DNA of 64,000 bases, from contig NZ_BCXE01000025.1 in assembly GCF_001894945.1 (NCBI RefSeq), positions 62,001 through 126,000 of the forward strand, read 5' to 3'. Both the position numbers and the translations under genes were made by a program. Position 1 is the first letter of the stretch. Each line of letters opens with the position of its first letter. This DNA comes from Rhodococcus ruber NBRC 15591. GTDB lineage: Bacteria; Actinomycetota; Actinomycetes; Mycobacteriales; Mycobacteriaceae. The notes under the pieces are model-generated. The model worked only from the letters and a program-made list of their open reading frames with translations, made no database searches and was not told the origin of the DNA. This document shows positions 33,409 to 42,764 of the stretch, one piece after another.

Positions 33409-34536
33409 TCAGTCTCCGGCCGGATGGCGGTTTCGGGTGGGCAACTGCAGTGTGAACCGTGATCCGTGACCGCGGCCGGGGGACTCGGCGGACAGGTCGC
33501 CGCCGTGGGCGCGGGCGATTCCCCGGCTGATGGTCAGGCCGATGCCCGAACCTGGATCGTGCTCCTGCCGGCGCCGGGACGGAACACGGTAGAACCGCTC
33601 GAAGATCCGTTCCACATCGTCGGGCTCGAGTCCCTCGCCGGTATCGGTGACGGTCACGGTGGCGACGTCCCGACCGGCGGTGACGTCGATGCTCACCCCG
33701 CCGGTCTCCGTGGCGGCCAGGGCATTGCCGAGCAGATTGGTCAGCACCTGCGTGATCCGGTCGGCATCTGCCCACACCACGACCGGGCGGGACGGCGGGA
33801 GTACGGTCACGGTCAGGCCGGCGTCGTCGAACTGGGGGCGCAGCCGGCCCGCGACCTGGGTCACCAGCCCGTACAGGTCGACCTCGACCGGCTGCAGGTC
33901 CAGCCGGCCCTCCTCCGCCCGGGACAGGGTGGACAGATCGTCGGCGAGCCTGCGCAGTCGACCCACCTCGGCTTCGATCCGGACCAGCTCTGCCGGCGCG
34001 AAGACCCCGTCGAGGACGCCCTCGGCGTAGCCGTCGATCACGGTCAGCGGGGTGCGCATCTCGTGCGCCACCTCCGACAGCAGCCGGACCCGCCGGGCTT
34101 CCGTGTCGGCGAGTCGGACGGCGAGATCGTTGACGTCGCCGGCGACCGCGGCGAGTTCGGACTCCGGCGGCACCGGGATACGGTGCCGGTAGTCACCGGT
34201 GGCGATTGCCCGGGTACCCGACCGCACCGACCGCAGCGACCGCAGCAGGCGGCGGGACGCCAGCAGACCCAGCGCGGCGGCCGCGATCACTCCGGCGAGC
34301 ACCCCGAGCAGCAATGCCGTCGTCACGGCATCGGACACGACCTCCCGCAACGGCCCAGACCCGTTCGCACGACCGCGGCCGTTGCCGGGGCCGGCGGCGC
34401 GTTCTTCGAACAGCGCCGGTGCCGCGGCGCGGACGACGGCGAAGGTGACGAGCGCTCCGACCACCGCCACCAGCACGTGGGAGACGAACAGTCGCATCGT
34501 CAGGCTCGGCACCGGGAGCCGGAGACCGCGGTTCAC
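33409..34536 (-). CDS. Membrane sensor histidine kinase
   Basis: 375 residues from GTG 34536, overlapping the response regulator stop by four bases (GTGA). Two membrane helices at about 15-37 and 70-95 flank a short extracytoplasmic loop of only about 30 residues (FEERAAGPGNGRGRANGSG). HAMP follows (SRRLLRSLRSVRSGTRAIATGDY), then HisKA with His158 in EVAHEMRTPLT, and HATPase with NLLGNALA, DTGEGL and GSGIGLTIS. A tiny sensor loop suggests sensing within the membrane or with a partner protein. Signal unknown. Confidence 0.93.
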   Translation of the reverse strand: MNRGLRLPVPSLTMRLFVSHVLVAVVGALVTFAVVRAAAPALFEERAAGPGNGRGRANGSGPLREVVSDAVTTALLLGVLAGVIAAAALGLLASRRLLRSLRSVRSGTRAIATGDYRHRIPVPPESELAAVAGDVNDLAVRLADTEARRVRLLSEVAHEMRTPLTVIDGYAEGVLDGVFAPAELVRIEAEVGRLRRLADDLSTLSRAEEGRLDLQPVEVDLYGLVTQVAGRLRPQFDDAGLTVTVLPPSRPVVVWADADRITQVLTNLLGNALAATETGGVSIDVTAGRDVATVTVTDTGEGLEPDDVERIFERFYRVPSRRRQEHDPGSGIGLTISRGIARAHGGDLSAESPGRGHGSRFTLQLPTRNRHPAGD

Positions 34537-35231
34537 CGGTCGACCTCGCTCGCGGCCACGAACTTGTAGCCGACACCGCGGACCGTCCCGATGAAACGAG
34601 GGGCGGTGGCATCGTCGCCGAGCGCCCGGCGGATGCTGCGGATGTGCACGTCCACGACCCGCTCGTCGCCGAAGAAGTCTCCGCCCCAGACCTTCTCGAG
34701 CAGCTGCCGCCGCGAGTACACCCGGCCCGGGGCCTGCGCCAGGGCCAGAAGCAGATCGAACTCGAGCGCGGACAGTTCCACGGGCATGCTGTCGACCGTC
34801 ACCTCCCGGGTCTCGGGGTCCACCGTCAGACCGGCGGCCACGACCCGGGAGGGCGCCCCGCCGGTGCCGCGGGCGCGGCGCAGGACGGCACGGACGCGGG
34901 CCGCGACCTCGCGAGGCGCGAACGGTTTGGTGATGTAGTCGTCGGCGCCGACCGCGAGTCCCACCAGCTTGTCGACCTCCTCGGCGCGGGCAGTGACCAG
35001 CACGACGTACACGTCCGAGAACCCGCGGATCCGGCGCAGCACCTCGAGGCCGTCGAGATCGGGAAGGCGGATGTCGAGCAACACCAGGTCGGGGCGGCGG
35101 GACTGCACCGATGTCAACGCTTGTGAGCCTGTTGCGGCTTCGATGACGTCGTAGCCGTCCGCCTCCAGATAGCCGCGCAGGACACGACGGATGTGAGGTT
35201 CGTCGTCGACGACGAGGACGCTGTGGGGCAC
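34533..35231 (-). CDS. OmpR-family response regulator
   Basis: 232 residues from GTG 35231 with GGGGAGA. Receiver domain with acidic pocket VDDE (8-11), phospho-acceptor Asp53 in LVLLDIRLPD, Thr in VTAR and Lys in TKPF. Winged-helix DNA-binding domain at about 135-228 (ELSALEFDLLLALAQ, then RRQLLEKVWGGDFFGDERVVDVHIRSIRRAL). It is the partner of the overlapping downstream kinase. Members bind direct repeats spaced by 11 bases. Confidence 0.94.
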   Translation of the reverse strand: MPHSVLVVDDEPHIRRVLRGYLEADGYDVIEAATGSQALTSVQSRRPDLVLLDIRLPDLDGLEVLRRIRGFSDVYVVLVTARAEEVDKLVGLAVGADDYITKPFAPREVAARVRAVLRRARGTGGAPSRVVAAGLTVDPETREVTVDSMPVELSALEFDLLLALAQAPGRVYSRRQLLEKVWGGDFFGDERVVDVHIRSIRRALGDDATAPRFIGTVRGVGYKFVAASEVDR

Positions 35232-35478
35232 CGTCTCCCCTTTCGATCCGACGGACCGGTTCGGCCGGGCGTCCGGACAGCTGTGGACAGGAGGGTCCGT
35301 CGAGGTGTTCGACGGGCAGACCGAGGGTAATCCAGCCGTGCAGTCCTCCGTGGAGTTGCCGTCGCACGCTCCGTCCCCGGTGCGTCCGCCGATGTGTGCG
35401 CCGTTCGGTGGGGCTCGCATCACCGGTCGCCCGGAGGTCGAGGTGACGAGGTTGTGGACGTGAGACGAGGTGGAACGC

Positions 35479-36813
35479 GTGCCGTCGGAGACCGAGCAGA
35501 AGAAGAAGTTGTCGCTGACCGGGTCGGTCGCGCTGGGAACCGGGGTGATGATCGGCGCGGGCATCTTCGCCCTGGTCGGGCAGGTGGCGGAACTGGCCGG
35601 GTCCTGGATCCCCTGGGCGTTCGTCGCGGGCGCGGTGGTGGTGGCCTTCAGTGCCTACTCGTACGTGCGGTACTCGAGCACGAACCCGTCCTCGGGCGGG
35701 ATCGCGATGATCCTGAAAGCCGCCTACGGCCCCGGGGTGGTGGCCGGGTCGTTCTCGTTGTTCATGTACGTGTCGATGATCCTGGCCGAGAGCCTGCTGG
35801 CCCGGACCTTCGGCACGTACCTGCTGCGTCCGTTCGGGATGCAGGGCTCGGCGGTGTGGGTGCCGGTCCTGGCCGTGGTGGCGATCGCGGCCGCGACGGT
35901 GGTCAACCTGGTCGGCAACCGGTGGGTGGAAGGGTCGGCGACGGTGACCGCCGCGATCAAGATCGTCGGGATCGCGGCGCTCGCGGTGGCCGGGATCGCC
36001 GCCACCGGGGTGTCGGCCTTCTCCCGGCTGGTCACCGGGGGTGCGGACGCGACGCCGCCGGACAGCGGACTGCTCGGATTCCTGGCCGGCATCGCTCTGT
36101 GCATCCTGGCGTACAAGGGCTTCACCACGATCACCAATCAGGGTGACGATCTGCGCGATCCCCAGCGCAACATCGCGCGCTCGATCGTGATCGCGATCGC
36201 GGTGTGCACGGTGCTGTATCTGCTGCTGACCGTCGCGGTCACCGGGAGCCTGTCGGTGCCGGAGATCGTCGCCGCCCGGGACTACGCACTGGCCGAGGCC
36301 GCCGAGCCGCTGTTCGGGTCCTGGGGCGTGTGGCTGACGGTGGCGGTGGCGGTGGTCGCGACCCTGTCCGGCTTGGTGGCGAGCCTGTTCTCCGTGTCGC
36401 GGCTGTACGACATGCTGCGGGAGATGGGACAGGTGCCCGGGTTGCCGGGGTCGGTGAACCGGCAGTCGTTGCTGATCACGGCCGCGCTGGCGTTGGTGAC
36501 GGCGACGGTGTTCGACCTGAGTCAGATCGCCTCACTCGGGGCGATGCTGTACCTGTCGATGGACATCGCCATCCACTGGGGCATGGTCCGCCGCCTGCGC
36601 GACGAGGTCGAGTTCGCGACCTGGGTCCCGGCCGTGGCGATCGCGCTCGACGTGCTCGTGCTCGTGCCGTTCGTGATCATGAAGGTGCGCACGGATGTGT
36701 TCACGGTGGTTGTCACCGCGGTGGTGGCCGCAGCCGTCTTCGCGAGCCAATGGCTGATCGTGCGCCGCCACGTGGCACACCGCCGGCGGTCCACCGGACG
36801 CTCGGCGCAATGA
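35479..36813 (+). CDS. APC-superfamily amino acid permease
   Basis: 444 residues if GTG 35479 is used (GAGGTGG six bases upstream); GTG 35470 adds three residues. About 12 membrane helices begin with the substrate-binding TGVMIGAGIFALVGQ, the APC helix-1 break, and helix 6 has CILAYKGFTTITNQGDDLRDPQRN typical of cationic or unspecified amino acid permeases. A short His/Arg-rich C-terminus is cytoplasmic. Substrate not predictable. It is divergent from the two-component genes (247-base gap) and converges on a copper-store gene. Confidence 0.9.
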   Translation: MPSETEQKKKLSLTGSVALGTGVMIGAGIFALVGQVAELAGSWIPWAFVAGAVVVAFSAYSYVRYSSTNPSSGGIAMILKAAYGPGVVAGSFSLFMYVSMILAESLLARTFGTYLLRPFGMQGSAVWVPVLAVVAIAAATVVNLVGNRWVEGSATVTAAIKIVGIAALAVAGIAATGVSAFSRLVTGGADATPPDSGLLGFLAGIALCILAYKGFTTITNQGDDLRDPQRNIARSIVIAIAVCTVLYLLLTVAVTGSLSVPEIVAARDYALAEAAEPLFGSWGVWLTVAVAVVATLSGLVASLFSVSRLYDMLREMGQVPGLPGSVNRQSLLITAALALVTATVFDLSQIASLGAMLYLSMDIAIHWGMVRRLRDEVEFATWVPAVAIALDVLVLVPFVIMKVRTDVFTVVVTAVVAAAVFASQWLIVRRHVAHRRRSTGRSAQ

Positions 36814-36889
36814 CGGTGGGCACCCGCCGATCGTCCAGCCCAGCGGCCGAGCGTCCGGTGTTCGCGGCAAGGGTGGTGACGGCGGACTC

Positions 36890-37297
36890 TCAGCCGAGGG
36901 AACCGATCAGGTCCCGGCAGGCCTGCTCGCATCGCCGGCACGCATCGGCGCACGTCTTGCAGTGCGCGTGACGGGAGGCGTGCTGCGCGCACTCGTCCCC
37001 GCAGGACTTGCACGCCGCCGCGCAGGTCTCGAGCACCGAACGGGTCAGGTCGGCGTCGTAGCCGGTATGGCGCGAGAGGACCCGGCCGGTGGTTTCGCAG
37101 ATGTCGGCGCAGTCCAGATCGGTGCGGATGCACTTGATCAACTCCGCCACCGAATCCTCGCTCAGGCAGGCATCGGCGCAGGCGGTGCACGCCTGAGCGC
37201 ATTCGATACACGCCTCGATGCACGCGGCGAGCTTGCCGGTGTCGACGCCGTCGAGGTCCTTCGGGTAGCTGTCGAGCATGGTCGCTGCAGTGCTCAT
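36890..37297 (-). CDS. Four-helix-bundle copper storage protein (Csp/DUF326)
   Basis: 135 residues from ATG 37297 with AAAGGA. Eighteen Cys residues are arranged in CxxxC and CxxC spacing along four helices, for example ACIEACIECAQACTACADAC (about 27-46), CKSCGDEC and CKTCADACRRCEQAC near the end. The pattern matches Csp proteins that line a tube with Cys and store many Cu(I) ions. The lack of a signal peptide points to the cytosolic Csp3 type. No other copper genes are adjacent. Confidence 0.92.
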   Translation of the reverse strand: MSTAATMLDSYPKDLDGVDTGKLAACIEACIECAQACTACADACLSEDSVAELIKCIRTDLDCADICETTGRVLSRHTGYDADLTRSVLETCAAACKSCGDECAQHASRHAHCKTCADACRRCEQACRDLIGSLG

Positions 37298-37450
37298 GAA
37301 TGTGCGTCCTTTCGTGGGGACTCGTTGTTCGGCTGATCCGGATCGGTGTCGACCGAGATCCGGTACCGACTCGCGTACCCACAGGATCGACGAGATAACA
37401 CCAGACACACGATTCGTTCCCCGAGGCGATTCCGGTTGCAGGGCGTCCTG

Positions 37451-38338
37451 TTACGAGGCGCTCACCGGCCGATGCCGGTGGTCGTCAGCGAAGCGTTCGC
37501 AGATCTCGTCGACGGTTCCGCCGGTGTGGAGGAACCCGGTGTCCAGACGCCCGGCGAGGCGACGGGTCTGTTCGTCGAGGATCGCCGCGGCCCGGCGGAC
37601 CTCGACCGCGGACGACCCGGCGCCCGCGGCCGCGAGTCGCGGTGCATACGACAGAGCGGCGGCGAACGAGAGGTCCGCGTCGGATTCGCGGAAGAAGTAG
37701 GTCTCGCCGTACTGCATCAGGTCCAGTTCGCACGTGATCAGCGACTCGGTGACCGAGTCGAGCCACTGCACGGCGATGCTCGCCTCGGCGGCGGGAAGGA
37801 TCTGCTCGGTGCCGGTGGCCGTCAGAAGCACGAGCCGGCGGGCGGTGGCGCGGCGACGGCTCAGCGCCGGATAGATCTGCAGCACCCAGGAAATGGCCGC
37901 AGTGAACAGCACGAACCCCATCAGCGCCTGCAACGGAATCAGCAGTCGCAGCGCCGGATAGGCAGGGGTGATGTCCCCGAAGCCGAGGGTGCCGACGGTC
38001 ACCAGGGACAGATACAGCGCCATGACCGGGTCCGACGCGGCCGACGGGCGCAGCGCACTGGCGAAGTAGAACCCGTCGGGCATGTGCGGCAGGTAGATCA
38101 GTGCCCAGCCGAGCACGATCATCGTCGCCCACACCCCGGCGGTGACGACGAGTCCGGCCGGCCCGACCGAGCCCAGCAGCCGCCCTCGTCGCCCGGCGTG
38201 GTGCGCCCCACGCCACAGGACGACGAACACCCCCCGGGAGATCGTGCCCAATCCCCGGGGATGCCACAACGTGACGAAGATGTCCCGCAGTGCCCCGACG
38301 ATCAACGCCGCGCCCACCACGCTCGAGATCCAGATCAT
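37451..38338 (-). CDS. Two-helix-pore potassium channel family protein
   Basis: 295 residues from ATG 38338, overlapping the DUF2254 stop by four bases (ATGA). Hydrophobic helices at about 1-20, 60-85 and 120-150 enclose a pore loop LYLSLVTVGTLGFGDITP, a TVGxxGFGD selectivity filter. The C-terminal 140 residues are cytoplasmic and helical, without an RCK/TrkA-N motif. Probably K+ conduction at the membrane. Last gene of a translationally coupled cation-handling operon. Confidence 0.87.
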   Translation of the reverse strand: MIWISSVVGAALIVGALRDIFVTLWHPRGLGTISRGVFVVLWRGAHHAGRRGRLLGSVGPAGLVVTAGVWATMIVLGWALIYLPHMPDGFYFASALRPSAASDPVMALYLSLVTVGTLGFGDITPAYPALRLLIPLQALMGFVLFTAAISWVLQIYPALSRRRATARRLVLLTATGTEQILPAAEASIAVQWLDSVTESLITCELDLMQYGETYFFRESDADLSFAAALSYAPRLAAAGAGSSAVEVRRAAAILDEQTRRLAGRLDTGFLHTGGTVDEICERFADDHRHRPVSAS

Positions 38339-39720
38339 GATGTCTGCCGTCGTCCTTCGAGGGCGTCGCCTACCTGACGGGTGAGCTCGTCGAAGTGCCC
38401 ACGCGTCGCGGTACCGTGGCCGGGGATGTGCTCCCGCAGTCGACCGAGCTGGTCCGTGATCGCCGCACGCTGTTCCGCAGTGGTGGCCTTCCATGCCAGC
38501 TCCCGCAGCATCGAGAGCAACGCGTCCAGCACGACCGGATCGTCGGCGCCGTAGAGCCGCGGCTGGGTGCACACCAGATCCAGCAGTTCGGCGAAGGTCG
38601 GTCGCGCCAGCACCACCCGGACCCGGTCGTGTTCGTCGCACAGGGGGTACGGGCCGAGCTCGAGGTCGAGCAGCTCGCCCAGGACCGCGGTGCACGAGAC
38701 CAGGCCGTGCACCGCGGTGGTCGGATCGTTGATGCCGGGCGACAGGGCCCGCACCACCACGTCGGTCAGCTGCCGCAGTCCGTACCCGAGGTCCTGGACG
38801 GCGGTGCGTTCGCTACCGGTGCGCAGGGCACCGCGCACCCGGTCGCACAGCCTTCGGGCCTGGTCCTCGGTCAGGGGCTGCGGACGCAGGGACCACCACG
38901 ACGCGACCGGCGTGCCCGCCAGCACCGGGCTGCCCACCGGTCGGTTCACCCACACCACGGCCTCGGCCTCCTCGGCCGCCGCGAGCAGCGCGTACTCGTC
39001 GAGCTCGACCAGGAATCCGGACGAGTCCGCTTCGACGACATGCGGGGCCGGCGGGGGGACGGGCAGTGTGGGCCGATCCTGCCGATCCGGAGGTAGCAAC
39101 CTGGCGGCGGTCTCGCAGGTGTCGGCGCGCACCTGTTCGAGCACGGCCTCGACGCGGATCTGCCGGACCAGATGCCCGAGGAACAGCACGAGGGCGATGA
39201 CGCTGGCGACCGCGAGCAGGTACGCCGTCGTGACCGCCAGCTGGGGGACGAAGGCACTGTCGTCGGTGTCGTCGGTGCCGCTGCGGACCGTGCGCAGCAC
39301 GGTCAGCGCGTAGACGAACGTCGCGAGGAACAGTCCCAAGGTGCGTTGGACGACCCGGTCGGCGGCGAAGGTGCGCAGCAACCGCGGTGAATACTGACTA
39401 CTGGCCAGCTGCAGGGTCACCAGGGTCAGCGAGAACGTCAGCGAGGTGACGGTGATCAGCGAGCCGGCGATCGCACTCAGCACCTCGCGGGCGGCGTCGG
39501 CACCACCACCGAACAGGTACCCCGCCACCGTCGGTGGCAGCCGGTCGTCGATGGCGGCGTCGAGCTCGGGTATGCCGATGCCGGCCAGCACGGCCACCAG
39601 CACCGCAGCTGCCGGGACCGGCCACAGCCGCGACCGTATCGCTTCGACGAACACCTGTCGGCGTTTCAGCGCAGCCCCGATCGGTCCCTGTCGTGTCCGG
39701 GTCCGGGAGTCGTCGGTCAT
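38335..39720 (-). CDS. DUF2254 membrane protein
   Basis: 461 residues from ATG 39720. Four membrane helices (about 28-48, 80-105, 130-150, 168-192) precede a large soluble part containing the conserved RALSPGINDPTTAVHGLVSC segment (about 340) typical of DUF2254. The family has no proven function but has been discussed as ion- or envelope-related. Its start overlaps the stop of a 46-codon ORF and its end overlaps the channel gene, so translation of the four genes is linked. Confidence 0.88.
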   Translation of the reverse strand: MTDDSRTRTRQGPIGAALKRRQVFVEAIRSRLWPVPAAAVLVAVLAGIGIPELDAAIDDRLPPTVAGYLFGGGADAAREVLSAIAGSLITVTSLTFSLTLVTLQLASSQYSPRLLRTFAADRVVQRTLGLFLATFVYALTVLRTVRSGTDDTDDSAFVPQLAVTTAYLLAVASVIALVLFLGHLVRQIRVEAVLEQVRADTCETAARLLPPDRQDRPTLPVPPPAPHVVEADSSGFLVELDEYALLAAAEEAEAVVWVNRPVGSPVLAGTPVASWWSLRPQPLTEDQARRLCDRVRGALRTGSERTAVQDLGYGLRQLTDVVVRALSPGINDPTTAVHGLVSCTAVLGELLDLELGPYPLCDEHDRVRVVLARPTFAELLDLVCTQPRLYGADDPVVLDALLSMLRELAWKATTAEQRAAITDQLGRLREHIPGHGTATRGHFDELTRQVGDALEGRRQTS

Positions 39721-39857
39721 CGCAGGCTCACTCGGTGCTGCATCACCGAGCCCACCAGCAGCACCCGCACAATTTCCGACCACGTCTCGAACCACATCTC
39801 CTGCGAATACCCCGGGAACGGCCCGGCAATCACACTCGGAACCGCGGCGGCGCTCAC
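39717..39857 (-). pseudogene. Short coupled ORF, apparent N-terminal relic of a DUF421/YetF protein
   Basis: 47 codons from GTG 39857 to TGA 39717. The GTG overlaps the antiporter stop by four bases and its stop overlaps the DUF2254 start by four bases. The middle, MWFETWSEIVRVLLVGSVM, looks like the first helix of DUF421 membrane proteins (typically MWFxxWxEl.Rvl.vG) but the remaining about 150 residues are missing. Either a decayed gene kept in frame as a translational bridge, or a genuine small membrane peptide. Confidence 0.55.
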
Positions 39858-41086
39858 CGGTGCCGCTCGGGGGACCGCGCCGCCGGAGCCGTGGCCCGCC
39901 GGTACAGCACCCGGCCGGCCACCGCGGTGACACCGAAGATCACCGTGCTCGCCGCCAGCACCAGCGACCCCGCCGCCAGCACCGTCTCGTCCGCACCCAT
40001 CCGCTCCGCTTCGAGCGTCAGGTAGAACAGCGCCGACACCCCGATGGGACCGAACCAGCCCAGATACAGAGCATCCGGCATCGACAAGCGCAGCGGACGG
40101 CGCAGCAACAGCAGAACCGGCACCCGGCGCAACGCCAGCACCGCCACCACGAGACCAACCCCCGCCCAGCCCAGCTCGGCCCACTGCGGCCAGGGCAGCG
40201 CCGCCCCCAGCAGGACGAACAGCGGCAACACCGCAAAGCGGTTGATCGCCTCGTCGATCGGCACCTCCGCCGTCCGCTCGCTGCCGGTACTGGTGAGGTT
40301 GAATGCCAGCCCGCCGACGAACACCGCCAGCACCCCGTCGACATGGATCAACCCGGCGACACCCAGAATTCCCAGCGCGAGCACGACGGTGAAGAACAGG
40401 GCCGGCGCCGGATCCGTCGCCCCGTACCTTTCACCCCAGCGCAGGGCCCGGCCACCGGCCCATCCGCTCGCGGCCCCCATCAGCACGGCCCCGGCCACCT
40501 GCCACAGCGACTCCAGTGCCGCCGTGCCCGCTCCCATGCCTCCGGCGACGGCGACCGCGGCCAGCACCAGTGGCAACGCCAGACCGTCGTTCGCCCCGGA
40601 CTCGAGCGAGAGGACCTGCCGGTTCCGGGCGGGCAGATCCTCCTCGGCCGCCTCTCCGGTGACGACATTCGAGGCGAGAACCGGGTCCGTCGGGCACAGG
40701 GCCGCGCCCAGCAACACGGCCGTGGCCAGGGGCATGGACAGCAACGCCCACCCCAACCCGGCGGTGACGGCCGCCATCACCGGCATCGCTACGGCCAGCA
40801 ACACGGCGACGGGACGCCATTGCCGGAGCACGTCCGCCATCGGATACCGCAGCGCCACCGCCATCACCGATACCGCCAGCAGTATCCGGCTCGCCTCGTG
40901 CAACAACCCGTGCTCGGCCGTCAGCGGCGGTAGGGACAGCACATCGAGCACGTACGGTCCGAGCAGCACACCCGCTGCCAGTCCGAGCAGGGGTTCGGAC
41001 AGCGGCAGGCGGCGCATCTTCGCCGACAACGCCGCCACACCGACCCCCAGCACCCCGACGGTGGCGAGAACGATGTCGATGCTCAT
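39854..41086 (-). CDS. Sodium or potassium/proton antiporter (CPA1-like)
   Basis: 410 residues from ATG 41086, about 12 membrane helices. The ion-binding region reads GAALCPTDPVLASNVV (about 125-140), the conserved T/S-D-P element of CPA1 exchangers, followed by LSLESGANDGLALPLVL, which matches the ESxxND motif. C-terminal RRATAPAARSPERHR is short, with no TrkA-C domain. It probably exports monovalent cations in exchange for protons. First gene of the coupled membrane operon leading to the K+ channel. No clear ribosome site. Confidence 0.92.
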   Translation of the reverse strand: MSIDIVLATVGVLGVGVAALSAKMRRLPLSEPLLGLAAGVLLGPYVLDVLSLPPLTAEHGLLHEASRILLAVSVMAVALRYPMADVLRQWRPVAVLLAVAMPVMAAVTAGLGWALLSMPLATAVLLGAALCPTDPVLASNVVTGEAAEEDLPARNRQVLSLESGANDGLALPLVLAAVAVAGGMGAGTAALESLWQVAGAVLMGAASGWAGGRALRWGERYGATDPAPALFFTVVLALGILGVAGLIHVDGVLAVFVGGLAFNLTSTGSERTAEVPIDEAINRFAVLPLFVLLGAALPWPQWAELGWAGVGLVVAVLALRRVPVLLLLRRPLRLSMPDALYLGWFGPIGVSALFYLTLEAERMGADETVLAAGSLVLAASTVIFGVTAVAGRVLYRRATAPAARSPERHR

Positions 41087-41116
41087 GCGTGCAGTGTTGC
41101 CCGGAGAACGGCACCG

Positions 41117-42598
41117 TCAATCCTCTCCGGATTCGGAGAGGGGCAGGCACATCCGGACTTCGGTGCCGTGCGGCTCGTTGGGCAGATAGCGGATGCTGCC
41201 CCCGTGTCGCTCGACGATGTGCTCCGAGATGATCAGACCGATGCCGGAACTGTCCTGCTTGGCCGAGAACGCCCCGGAGGCCAGCCGGTTTCCCGAGGCA
41301 TCATCCATGCCCCGTCCCTGGTCGAAAACGGAGACACAGGCCCACTCTCCACGCCGAGCGGTCCGGACGGTGAGCTCCTTGACGGCGGTCGAGGGCAACA
41401 CGATCTCGTCGATCGCGTTGAAGCAGAGGTTGATCACCACCTGCCCGATCAGCACGCTCTCCCCTACCACGGGCAACGGCGAACGGGACCTGTCGAGCGA
41501 AATGTGCACCCCCCGTTCGGCTGCCCGCAGCCGAACGAAGTACAGGCTCTCGTCGACCGTCTCGTTGAGGTCGATGGCGGCCTTGGTGCTCTCGATCCGC
41601 CGCACATAGCGCTTCACGGAGGACACGATCTCCGCCGCCCGGCCGAGCTGCTTCTCCATCCTGTCCAGCCCGTAGCTCAGGGCCTCGGGGTCGAGGGATC
41701 CATCGGAGATCCGTGCCTTGAGGCCGCTCAGGTAGTTCGTCGAGGCCGCGAGGGGCTGCCCGAGTTCGTGAGCGAGGATCATGGCCATGTCCCCCATTGC
41801 GTTGTACCGGCTGAGGTACTGGAGGTTGGCCTCCTGGTAGGCATGACGGCGTTCCCACTCCACACGATCCGTGACGTCTCGGATCGTCAGCACCCGTGAC
41901 GTCATTCCGTCGTGCACCACGGCCTCGAGGAAGCCGGACAACCAGGTCGTCGTCCCGTCGCTCTTCTCGATCTCCTGCATGATGCCCACCGGTCCTGCCG
42001 CCGCGTCCAGTTTGGCCACGACGGGCTCGGCGGTCAGCCGGGGCTCACAACGGCCCAGATCCTCGAGATACACCCCGGACAGTTCGTCCGGGGTTCTGCC
42101 GAACAGCCGGGCCGCGAGCGGCGAGATGTCTTCGATGCAGTTCGTCTCGTCGAGCACCACGATGCCCGCCGACGTGTGCGTCATGATGCGCTGCAGCGAC
42201 TGTGACACCCAGCTGAGTTCCTCCTGCAGCTCCACCTCTTCCGCGATGTTGCGGAACTCGACCATCACGACCTGCCCGTCCTGGAACGTCAGGCGTGAGG
42301 CGACCGCATCGGCCAGGAAGTCCTGCCCGTCCTTGGTCCGGTACTTCCATTGTCTGCGGCTCGAACCACGTACGACGGCGTCCTGCAGCCACGCCACCCC
42401 GACCGAGCGCCGGTACTGACGCTCCTGGCTGCTCATGTGGTGGGCCTTCAGCGGTCGCAGCTCCTCGAGCGTGAAACCGAACATCCGGCACGCAGCCGGG
42501 TTGGCCCAGAGGATGTTCTTCGACGCCGCCTCGTGGATGAGGATCCCCGTCTCCGTCTTCTCCACCATCTCCTGGAAGTCGCGGCCTGTCGGGAACAT
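41117..42598 (-). CDS. Soluble PAS-PAS sensor histidine kinase of the iac locus
   Basis: 493 residues from ATG 42598 with AGGA. There is no membrane segment. Two PAS domains (about 8-120 and 133-245) precede the dimerisation helix with His277 in AHELGQPLAAS, the FixL/StyS-like HisKA type, and an HATPase domain (NLCFNAIDE, FDQGRGM, SSGIGLIISEHIV). It faces iacA across 166 bases and is the natural partner of the FixJ-like regulator at the other end of the iac operon. Cytoplasmic sensing of an indolic compound or redox/oxygen state by PAS is plausible; no haem His or flavin Cys motif stands out. Confidence 0.9.
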   Translation of the reverse strand: MFPTGRDFQEMVEKTETGILIHEAASKNILWANPAACRMFGFTLEELRPLKAHHMSSQERQYRRSVGVAWLQDAVVRGSSRRQWKYRTKDGQDFLADAVASRLTFQDGQVVMVEFRNIAEEVELQEELSWVSQSLQRIMTHTSAGIVVLDETNCIEDISPLAARLFGRTPDELSGVYLEDLGRCEPRLTAEPVVAKLDAAAGPVGIMQEIEKSDGTTTWLSGFLEAVVHDGMTSRVLTIRDVTDRVEWERRHAYQEANLQYLSRYNAMGDMAMILAHELGQPLAASTNYLSGLKARISDGSLDPEALSYGLDRMEKQLGRAAEIVSSVKRYVRRIESTKAAIDLNETVDESLYFVRLRAAERGVHISLDRSRSPLPVVGESVLIGQVVINLCFNAIDEIVLPSTAVKELTVRTARRGEWACVSVFDQGRGMDDASGNRLASGAFSAKQDSSGIGLIISEHIVERHGGSIRYLPNEPHGTEVRMCLPLSESGED

Positions 42599-42764
42599 CG
42601 ATCCTCACTTCCGGGTGCCGTGACGGTTCATTGTCGACCCACGATCGGCGGATCGACCATAGGGGATTGCTTTATGACCGGCGGAGGAAATCCCGATACC
42701 GCCTCGTCCGAACCTTTCCTAGCGTTCTCCTCAGCGCGACACGACGAGGTGGATGGAGACGACG

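Noticed and set aside
29898-33455. Very long open frame of over 1000 codons on the plus strand
   Set aside because: Shadow of the leftward DUF1254 gene and neighbours; Arg/Gly/Pro-rich with no domains, typical of high GC antisense.
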